A DNA stretch of 5,777 bases from NCBI GenBank assembly GCA_023396465.1, contig JAEWWF010000103.1:1-5777 (forward strand), read 5' to 3'. Numbering within the stretch: position 1 is the first letter of the stretch; the number at the start of each line of letters is the position of its first letter. The position numbers and the translations under genes were made by a program. Under the pieces are notes generated by a model. The model did no database searches, was not told where the DNA came from, and worked only from the letters and a program-made list of their open reading frames with translations. This document shows, one piece after another, positions 1 to 5,268 of the stretch. The DNA comes from Pseudomonadota bacterium (lineage in GTDB: Bacteria > Pseudomonadota > Alphaproteobacteria > Rhodospirillales > Rhodospirillaceae).

Positions 1-531
1 CGTGACGCCAGGGCAGGCGCCGTATTCCGGGCAGCCGGCGCCGAACCACGACAGGTCGCCGTCGCCGCAGCGGGCATCGCCCGACACCCGCACCACGCCG
101 GGATAGGCGGCGGGATAGACCGGCCCACCGCGGGCGGGGGCGGAGGCGACCACGATCACCCCGGCGGCGACGGCGGCGGCGCAGGCTTCCGCCAACACCG
201 CGCGGTCGCTGCGCAGGCCGAGGCTGAGGACGCAGATGTCCGCCCCCTGCTCCACCGCCCAGGTCAGCCCCGCCGCCACCAGCGCCGCCGAGGTGGCGCT
301 GTGGCGGCCGAACACCTGGGCGTCGAGCAGCCGCACCGCCGGACAGGCCTCGCGCACCAGCCGCGCCACCGCCGTGCCGTGGCCGAGGCTGTCGGGCTCC
401 GGCGGCACCGGCCGCACCTGACCGTCGACGCCAAGGCGGAAGGCGCGGGCGAGGCGCACCGCGTCCGCATGGGGGGCGGCGATGCCGCTGTCGATCACGG
501 CGACGGTGGGGATGAGGCTCTCGGCGCACAT
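1..531 (-). CDS. qhpE: Subtilisin-like serine protease cleaving the gamma-subunit leader, N-terminal part (3' end outside window)
   Basis: A frame starting with ATG at 531-529 (TGATG overlap with the qhpF stop) stays open to base 1 and gives 177 residues. It shows two thirds of a subtilase triad: Asp14 in VAVIDSGI (10-17) and His51 in GHGTAVAR (50-57). The Ser (GTS) region lies beyond the window. Strands like LLDAQVFG (68-75), DICVLSLG (98-105) and GVIVVAS (124-130) and the YPAAYPGVVRVSG region (139-151) follow the subtilisin fold. There is no signal peptide and no prodomain, since the catalytic Asp is only 14 residues in, as expected for QhpE, a cytoplasmic enzyme that removes the QhpC leader. 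Where subtilisin has AAGN with the oxyanion-hole Asn, this protein reads ASAP (129-132). It has seven Cys in 177 residues, three of them at 155, 167 and 173. The start is supported by GGGAG 8 bases upstream, inside the end of qhpF. Confidence 0.92.
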   Translation of the reverse strand, partial: MCAESLIPTVAVIDSGIAAPHADAVRLARAFRLGVDGQVRPVPPEPDSLGHGTAVARLVREACPAVRLLDAQVFGRHSATSAALVAAGLTWAVEQGADICVLSLGLRSDRAVLAEACAAAVAAGVIVVASAPARGGPVYPAAYPGVVRVSGDARCGDGDLSWFGAGCPEYGACPGVT

Positions 532-2345
532 CAGGCAATCTCCCGCATCGGCGGTGGCACGGGCTCCGAGGTTGCGGCCGGCAGGCGGTGGAAGCGGCCG
601 TCGCGCAGCTCCCACACCGCATCGGCGCCGGCCAGCATGTCGGGCCGGTGGCTGACGACGATGCGGGTGCGGTGGGCGAACAGGCGGTCGATCTCCGCCG
701 CCAGGGCGGCGGCGGTGGCGGCATCAAGCGCCGAAGTCGGCTCGTCCAGCACCAGCACCGCCGGGTCGAGCAGCAGGCAGCGGGCCAGCGCCATGCGCTG
801 CCGCTCGCCGCCGGAGAACAGGGCGCCCGCCTCCCCCACCGGCGTGGCGAGGCCGAGCGGCAGGCGGTCCAGCAGCGGGCCAAGCTGGGCGGCGCGGGCG
901 GCGCGGTCCACCGCCGCGTCGTCGGCCTCCGGCGCGCCCAGGCGCAGCACGTCGGCGATGGTGCCGGGGAACAGCACCACCTCCTGCCCCATCACCGCCA
1001 CCTGCCGGCGCAGGTCGGCCAGGGCGAGGTCGCGCACGTCCTCCCACCCGATGCGCACGGTGCCGGCCTCGGGGTCGAAGTGGCGGTGCAGCAGGTCCAC
1101 CACCGTGCTCTTGCCGGCACCGGAGGCACCGACGATGACCACCTTGCTGCCCGCCCTCACCTCCAGGCTGGCGCCGTCGAGCACCAGCGGCCCGTCGGCC
1201 TCGTGGTGGGAGCGAGACCCGTCGGCCTCGTGGCGGGAGCGAGGCCCGTCGGCCTCGTGGCGGAAGCTCACGCGATCCAGCACCACCGAGGCGGCGGCGT
1301 GGTCGGCCAGCCGGCGCGGCTGCGGCGGGTCGCGCACGTCGGGGGCGGCGTCGAGGATTTCCATCACCCGGTCGAGGCTCACCCGCGCCCGCCGCACCGC
1401 CACCCACAGGCCGAGCAGCGATTGCAGCGGCCCGGTGGCACGGCCGAGGTAGGCGGTGAAGGCGATCAGCCCGCCCAGGGTGAAGCTGCCGTTCAGTACC
1501 ATCAGGCCGCCGACGACGAACACCAGGGCGTTGCCGACCGAGCCGAATAGCCCCGGCACCGCCCCGGCGGCGAAGTTGACCATTTGCAGTCGCAGCAGGT
1601 CGTCGAGGTAGCGGCCGCCCAGGCGGTCGAGTTGGCGGCGCTCCGCCGCCTCGGCGCGGAAAGCCTGCACCACCTTCACCGCCTGCAACCCACGGACCAG
1701 GAAACTGGAGACCTCGTCGGCCCGCTCGCGCAGGGCCCGGGTGCGGCGATCGACGATGGGCCGCACCCAGCGCAGGAACAGCAGCTGCGCCGGCAGCAGC
1801 GCCAGCGCCAGCGCCGTCAGCCACGGGTCGAGCAGCAGCATGAGCGTCAAGGCGCCCGCCAGCACCAGCACGGCATTGAGGGCGGCCAGCGGCGCATCGA
1901 CGGCGAAGCGCAGGATCTCGCCGATGTCGCCGTCCAGGCGGCTCATCAGGTCGCCGGTCTTCCAGCGGGCATAGAAGCGCGGCGACAGGGTCAGCAGGTG
2001 GGCATGCACCCGCCCGCGCATGGCAAACAGGATACGCCCCGAGGCGCGGATGTATATCCAGCGGTTCCACGCCGACAGGGCGGTGGAGGCAATGCCGATC
2101 CCCACCATGCCGAGGCTGAGGCCCACCAGTAGGCGCAGGTCGCCGCCGATCAGGGCATCGTCGATGAGCAACTTGGTGATCCACGGCTGCGCCAGCCCGA
2201 CGCCGACCCCGAGCAGCGAGGTCAGCGCGATGGCGACCAGCGTCGCCCGGTGCGGGGCGACGAAGGACCAGGCCCACCGGACCTGATCCCGCGTCGACCG
2301 CGCCGGAGCCGCGCGGGGGCCTTGCGGGCTCGGCGCCTCCGTCAT
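531..2345 (-). CDS. qhpF: ABC exporter half-transporter of the QHNDH operon
   Basis: This 604-residue protein has the layout of a type I ABC exporter half-transporter that should work as a homodimer. The membrane domain spans about residues 34-320, with six likely helices near 36-56, 72-93, 154-172, 174-194, 259-284 and 289-315. The nucleotide-binding domain runs from about 352 to 588: Walker A GASGAGKST (406-414), Q-loop Q454, signature FSGGERQR (510-517, Glu where Gln is commonest), Walker B VLVLDEP (530-536, catalytic E535), D-loop SALD (538-541) and H-loop H566. Between the first two NBD strands, where the A-loop normally lies, three 9-residue repeats (RHEADGPRS type, 362-388) lengthen the domain by about 18 residues; a His follows VSFR where Tyr is usual. 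In the QHNDH system QhpF is thought to export the cross-linked gamma subunit. No strong Shine-Dalgarno is visible before the ATG, which sits 2 bases after the qhpB stop, so translation is probably coupled. The stop overlaps the qhpE ATG. Confidence 0.93.
   Translation of the reverse strand: MTEAPSPQGPRAAPARSTRDQVRWAWSFVAPHRATLVAIALTSLLGVGVGLAQPWITKLLIDDALIGGDLRLLVGLSLGMVGIGIASTALSAWNRWIYIRASGRILFAMRGRVHAHLLTLSPRFYARWKTGDLMSRLDGDIGEILRFAVDAPLAALNAVLVLAGALTLMLLLDPWLTALALALLPAQLLFLRWVRPIVDRRTRALRERADEVSSFLVRGLQAVKVVQAFRAEAAERRQLDRLGGRYLDDLLRLQMVNFAAGAVPGLFGSVGNALVFVVGGLMVLNGSFTLGGLIAFTAYLGRATGPLQSLLGLWVAVRRARVSLDRVMEILDAAPDVRDPPQPRRLADHAAASVVLDRVSFRHEADGPRSRHEADGSRSHHEADGPLVLDGASLEVRAGSKVVIVGASGAGKSTVVDLLHRHFDPEAGTVRIGWEDVRDLALADLRRQVAVMGQEVVLFPGTIADVLRLGAPEADDAAVDRAARAAQLGPLLDRLPLGLATPVGEAGALFSGGERQRMALARCLLLDPAVLVLDEPTSALDAATAAALAAEIDRLFAHRTRIVVSHRPDMLAGADAVWELRDGRFHRLPAATSEPVPPPMREIA
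540..544 (-). promoter_or_regulatory. Ribosome binding site of qhpE, inside the qhpF 3' end
   Basis: GGGAG on the minus strand lies 8 bases before the qhpE ATG at 531, within the final qhpF codons (…MREIA stop). It supports starting QhpE at the TGATG overlap, which leaves only 13 residues before the catalytic Asp. Confidence 0.75.
1191..1267 (-). repeat. 27-bp in-frame tandem repeat (2.9 copies) inside qhpF
   Basis: On the plus strand, units begin at 1191, 1218 and 1245, each starting cccgtcggcctcgtgg. Units 1 and 2 differ at 2 of 27 bases. Unit 3 matches for about 23 bases with one mismatch and then diverges. Because 27 is a multiple of three, the reading frame is kept and QhpF gains 9-residue units with the pattern RHEADGPRS / RHEADGSRS / HHEADGPLV (residues 362-388). 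The high identity between units suggests a recent slippage or unequal-exchange expansion; one copy would give an A-loop of ordinary length. Confidence 0.93.
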
Positions 2346-2347
2346 GC

Positions 2348-3457
2348 TCAGCGCTCGATGACGCGGAGCGATGCGAGGCCCATGTCCGGGCAGCCGGGAA
2401 TTTCAACGGTGCCCTTGTGCGACAGGTCGGCGGTGGAATAGATGCCGATGTCGCACATGGTGCCGGCGACATAGACCTCCTCGCCGTCGCCGCTGATGTT
2501 GATGGAGTAATAGGTGTGCGGCAGGTCGATGCGCTTGACCAGGGTATCGGCCGCCGTGTCGATCTTGGACAGCTGGGTGTAGGTGCTGAACACCTCGTTC
2601 CGCCGCGCCGGACTGACCACCGACGAGAAGATCACCGCCGAAGTGTCCTCGAACTCCTCCATGACGAACTCGCCGCTCTTCAGATCGAGCGTCAGCATGC
2701 CGGTCTTGTAAGCGGTGGGGTCTTCCAGCGACTTGGTGGTGTCCACCGTGTAGTAGGGCGTCGAGAACACATCCGCCTGCTCGTACTGCGGCCAGAAGTC
2801 CAGAATATCGGCCGGGGCGCGGTCGGGCGCCGGACCGTTGATGATCTTGTGGGTCTGCTTGATCTCGCCGGTCTTCGGGTCGAAGCCGTAGAGATCCCAG
2901 CCTAGGCCCCACAGGGTCTGGTCGTCGGCGGACATGGTGAAGACGGCGATGCGCCGGGGCGCCGCGAATTCGCGCACCGGCTTGGCACCGACCCCATCGG
3001 CGACCGCGAAGACCTTCACCTTGGTGTCGAGCACCTGATACTCGCCCGGCAGTTCGCGCATGGGCGACACGAAGACGAACAGCTCCTTGCCGTCGCGCGA
3101 CAGTTCCACCGCCGGCATGATCTTGGAGCGGACGTTCTCCGCCTCGTTCATGTCGGTGCGAAAGACTTCGGCGCCGGTGTCGAGGTCGACGCCCACCACC
3201 GCCTCATTGTGGGCGGTGACGACATAGGCGATGCGGCCGTCGGGCGACGGAATGACGGTCCACGGCGCGACGCCGGGGCCGGGGATGTCGACCACCTTCT
3301 CCACCGCACGGGCGGCGGGGTCGATGAGCACCACCTTGTTGGGCTTCGCCGCCGTCAGCAGGTATTCCTTGGCGGCGGCCTCGGCGACGGCACCACCGCC
3401 GGCCGCCAGCGCCAGTCCGGCCACGGCGGCCAGAAGGGCGGAACGAATTGCCTTCAT
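2348..3457 (-). CDS. qhpB: Quinohemoprotein amine dehydrogenase beta subunit (seven-bladed beta-propeller), secreted
   Basis: This 369-residue protein begins with a clear Sec signal peptide: MKAIRS, a hydrophobic Ala/Leu stretch at about 7-25, and Ala-rich candidate cleavage sites around residues 23-29, leaving a mature chain of about 340 residues as in known beta subunits. The body is a YVTN-type beta-propeller with repeated strand pairs, for example SPDGRIAYVV (71-80), SRDGKELFVF (120-129), SADDQTLWGL (176-185) and ISGDGEEVYV (321-330). The only cysteines, C335 and C356, lie in the last blade and could form a disulfide in the periplasm. In QHNDH the propeller packs against the gamma subunit and helps form the substrate pocket near CTQ. 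The start is set by AAGGAG 9 bases upstream and by the signal peptide. It lies between qhpC (28-base gap) and qhpF (2-base gap). A generic YVTN propeller is the alternative, but operon context makes QhpB nearly certain. Confidence 0.95.
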   Translation of the reverse strand: MKAIRSALLAAVAGLALAAGGGAVAEAAAKEYLLTAAKPNKVVLIDPAARAVEKVVDIPGPGVAPWTVIPSPDGRIAYVVTAHNEAVVGVDLDTGAEVFRTDMNEAENVRSKIMPAVELSRDGKELFVFVSPMRELPGEYQVLDTKVKVFAVADGVGAKPVREFAAPRRIAVFTMSADDQTLWGLGWDLYGFDPKTGEIKQTHKIINGPAPDRAPADILDFWPQYEQADVFSTPYYTVDTTKSLEDPTAYKTGMLTLDLKSGEFVMEEFEDTSAVIFSSVVSPARRNEVFSTYTQLSKIDTAADTLVKRIDLPHTYYSINISGDGEEVYVAGTMCDIGIYSTADLSHKGTVEIPGCPDMGLASLRVIER

Positions 3458-3466
3458 CTCTTCGAT

Positions 3467-3472
3467 CTCCTT
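3467..3472 (-). promoter_or_regulatory. Ribosome binding site of qhpB
   Basis: AAGGAG on the minus strand lies 9 bases before the qhpB ATG at 3457, in the 28-base gap after qhpC. Together with the signal peptide that begins right at this Met, it fixes the start. No terminator-like hairpin is visible in the gap. Confidence 0.8.
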
Positions 3473-3485
3473 GCCTGACGCCGGC

Positions 3486-3809
3486 TCACTTCTTGGGGAA
3501 GACGGCGCCCAGCTCGCGCCAGTCGTTCTGGGCCGAGGGCGCTGTGGCGTTCCAGTCCGGGTAGGTGTTCATGGTGTCGGGCACCTGGGCCGGCCACCAG
3601 CAGGGGTCGGAACAGCCGTAGAGGTCGGCCTCCATGGGCGCGCACAGGGCGGCGACGCTGCCGAAGGGGTCGATTTCCCAACCCGGGTCGACGGTGGCGG
3701 TGCAGCCGGTGACGATGGCGGACATGGCATAGACCTCGTCGACGGCGCCGCCCTCGGCGGCCTGCTCGACGGCCTTGGCCTTCCGGTTCAGCGGGGTGAT
3801 GTGCTTCAT
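3486..3809 (-). CDS. qhpC: Quinohemoprotein amine dehydrogenase gamma subunit (CTQ-bearing, triply thioether-linked) precursor
   Basis: This 107-residue precursor is the catalytic subunit. Its core is nearly identical to known gamma subunits: GCTATVDPGWE, CAPMEADLYG, CSDPCWWPAQVPD. Subtracting 29 from precursor numbering gives the crystallographic numbering, so the expected thioethers are C36-E45 (Cys7-Glu16), C56-D62 (Cys27-Asp33) and C70-D78 (Cys41-Asp49), and CTQ forms from C66 and W72 (Cys37-Trp43). All eight residues are present, and there are no other cysteines. D62, the Asp33 equivalent, is also the proposed catalytic base. Residues 1 to about 28 are a polar, charged leader (starts MKHITPLNRKAKAVEQ) with no hydrophobic core, so it is not a Sec signal; in Paracoccus a 28-residue leader is removed by QhpE. 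Cleavage here is inferred near residues 28-29. The start overlaps the qhpD stop and has a strong GAGGAGGG. After TGA at 3488-3486, qhpB follows after 28 bases. Confidence 0.97.
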   Translation of the reverse strand: MKHITPLNRKAKAVEQAAEGGAVDEVYAMSAIVTGCTATVDPGWEIDPFGSVAALCAPMEADLYGCSDPCWWPAQVPDTMNTYPDWNATAPSAQNDWRELGAVFPKK

Positions 3810-5245
3810 CAGTGAGCCCTCCTCGGGGCGACGTGGCGATCGAAGAAGCCGGGGTTGGCGGCCATGATGGCGGCGTAGGACTCAAGCCCGAACGCCACCC
3901 AGTCGCGCATCAGGTCGCAGTAGTGGTGATTGGGGTGCAGCGGATCGGCATAGCGGCTATAGGCCTCGTGGTAGCAGCCGCCGGCGCACAGCTTGCGGAT
4001 CCAGCAGGAGGAACAGGCCGGATCGCTGCGGTTGGCCGCCCCCTCCAGGAACTGCCGCACCGCCGCCTTGTCCCAGCCGGCTTCGACGTTGCCGAACGTC
4101 GGCATCTTCGATCCGGTGAAGCGGTGGCACAGGTTGACGTCGCCCTTGCGGTCCACCGCCAGCATGCCGGCGCCGGCGCCGCAGGGCAGCGACTTGGAGG
4201 TGCCTTCCGACAGGTCGGTCATCAGCTGGTGCATGTTGCCGAAGCCGGTGTTGCCGCCGGCCACCGCCGCCGCCACATACTGCCGCCCCAGCTCCTTCAG
4301 CCCCTCGAACACTGCTGCCAGTTCGTCGGGCAACAGGTTGAAGAAGCTATTGTCGCCGGAGGTGACGGGCGAGAACCCGACCTCGAAGAAGCCCAGTTCC
4401 TCCTTCAGGTGCCGGTGGATGCGCACCACGTCGGTGACGCCGGTGGTCAGGGTGACGCGGGCGCCGATGGGGCGCGACGTGTAGCGGCCGAGCAGCATCT
4501 TCGCCTTGGCCGCCACCACGTCGTAGGTGCCCTTGCCGCCGACGGTGCGGCGGTTGCGGTCGTGCAGGTCGGGCGGGCCGTCCATGCTGATGGTGATGCC
4601 GAAGCGGTGGGCGTCGAAGTAGTCCACCAGCTCTTCGGTCAGCAAGGTGGCGTTGGTGGTCAGCGAGAAGTCGATGACCTTGCCCGCCTCCCGCCCGCGC
4701 CGCTCGGCATAATCGACCACGGAGCGGATGAGCGGCATGTTGCTCAGCGGCTCGCCGCCGAAGAACACCACGCTCACCCGGTCGCGCCCCACCGCTTCCT
4801 CCAGCAGCAGGTCGACGGCGCGGGCGGCGGTGTCGAATTCCATGCGCTGGCCGGCGGCCGGGGTGGTCAGGTCTTCCTTGTAGCAGTACGTGCAGCTGAG
4901 GTTGCAGCCGGTGTTGACGTTGAGCACGACGGTGGAAACCGGCAGTTCCTGCACCACGATGGGCTCCGCCACCGCCGGAGTGGCGGCGCCGGGGCCGACG
5001 ATGCGCAGGGTCATGAACTCGCGCAGGGTTTCCACCACCTCGGCGGCGGGATAGCGGCCGTCGAAGCGGACGCGGATGTCATCCTCGCCGACGCCGGTCG
5101 CCCCCCGCTCGCGGAACAGGTCCACCAGTTCGGCGCCGAGCGGGTCGAGCGCGAAGACGCTGGTGGAGGGCACATGGAACAGCATGCGCTGGTCGCCGAA
5201 GGTCAGCGTCCGCACGTCGTTCCCGGCCAGTTGCAATGTGGACAT
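3809..5245 (-). CDS. qhpD: Radical SAM/SPASM maturase forming thioether cross-links in the QHNDH gamma subunit
   Basis: This 478-residue protein fits the cytoplasmic radical SAM enzyme QhpD, which makes the Cys-S to Asp/Glu methylene-carbon bonds in QhpC. Residues about 1-95 form a non-catalytic N-terminal domain, probably the peptide-binding part. The radical SAM core follows with CNLSCTYC (C114, C118, C121) for the SAM-bound 4Fe-4S cluster, GGEP at 163-166 for SAM binding, and SLTTNAT and ISMDGP strands. The C-terminal SPASM domain shows the full seven-Cys pattern: C355, then G368 and C373 (C-x12-G-x4-C), then C411-x2-C414-x5-C420-x3-C424, then C443, enough for two auxiliary Fe-S clusters. 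The start has a good GGAGG 7 bases upstream. The stop overlaps the qhpC start by one base (TGATG), so enzyme and substrate are translated together. The last codons include tandem AGG Arg codons that form the qhpC ribosome binding site. Motifs are seen directly; the reaction is known from Paracoccus QhpD. Confidence 0.96.
   Translation of the reverse strand: MSTLQLAGNDVRTLTFGDQRMLFHVPSTSVFALDPLGAELVDLFRERGATGVGEDDIRVRFDGRYPAAEVVETLREFMTLRIVGPGAATPAVAEPIVVQELPVSTVVLNVNTGCNLSCTYCYKEDLTTPAAGQRMEFDTAARAVDLLLEEAVGRDRVSVVFFGGEPLSNMPLIRSVVDYAERRGREAGKVIDFSLTTNATLLTEELVDYFDAHRFGITISMDGPPDLHDRNRRTVGGKGTYDVVAAKAKMLLGRYTSRPIGARVTLTTGVTDVVRIHRHLKEELGFFEVGFSPVTSGDNSFFNLLPDELAAVFEGLKELGRQYVAAAVAGGNTGFGNMHQLMTDLSEGTSKSLPCGAGAGMLAVDRKGDVNLCHRFTGSKMPTFGNVEAGWDKAAVRQFLEGAANRSDPACSSCWIRKLCAGGCYHEAYSRYADPLHPNHHYCDLMRDWVAFGLESYAAIMAANPGFFDRHVAPRRAH
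3817..3824 (-). promoter_or_regulatory. Ribosome binding site of qhpC, embedded in the qhpD 3' end
   Basis: GAGGAGGG on the minus strand lies 7 bases before the qhpC ATG and is entirely inside qhpD, spanning the AGG-AGG codons of R475 and R476. It is the longest purine-rich Shine-Dalgarno match in the window and fixes the qhpC start at the TGATG junction. It fits high translation of the structural gamma subunit. Confidence 0.85.
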
Positions 5246-5252
5246 GGGATAG

Positions 5253-5257
5253 CCTCC
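5253..5257 (-). promoter_or_regulatory. Ribosome binding site of qhpD
   Basis: GGAGG on the minus strand sits 7 bases before the qhpD ATG at 5245, inside the 23-base gap after qhpA. It supports the chosen start. The gap holds no evident hairpin or separate promoter. Confidence 0.8.
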
Positions 5258-5268
5258 GTGGGGATCGC

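Noticed and set aside
1191..1267. Tandem repeat as a CRISPR array or protein-binding iteron set
   Set aside because: The units abut with no spacers, have no dyad symmetry, keep the reading frame and lie inside a coding gene.
301..1550. Plus-strand open frames of 383 and 320 codons opposite qhpF
   Set aside because: They are antisense shadows of the ABC transporter, with low-complexity Arg/Ser- or Gly/His-rich translations and no recognisable motif.
724..2472. Minus-strand 582-codon frame overlapping qhpF and the end of qhpB in another frame
   Set aside because: The translation is Pro/Arg/Gly-rich low complexity, typical of an off-frame reading of GC-rich coding DNA. The real QhpF frame carries all ABC motifs.
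3458..3485. Possible terminator or internal promoter between qhpC and qhpB
   Set aside because: The 28-base gap shows no stem-loop with a T tract and is too short for a convincing promoter; it holds only the qhpB ribosome binding site.
3454..3885. Minus-strand 143-codon frame over qhpC
   Set aside because: It is an off-frame reading across qhpC. The 107-residue QhpC frame holds the diagnostic CTQ and thioether residues.
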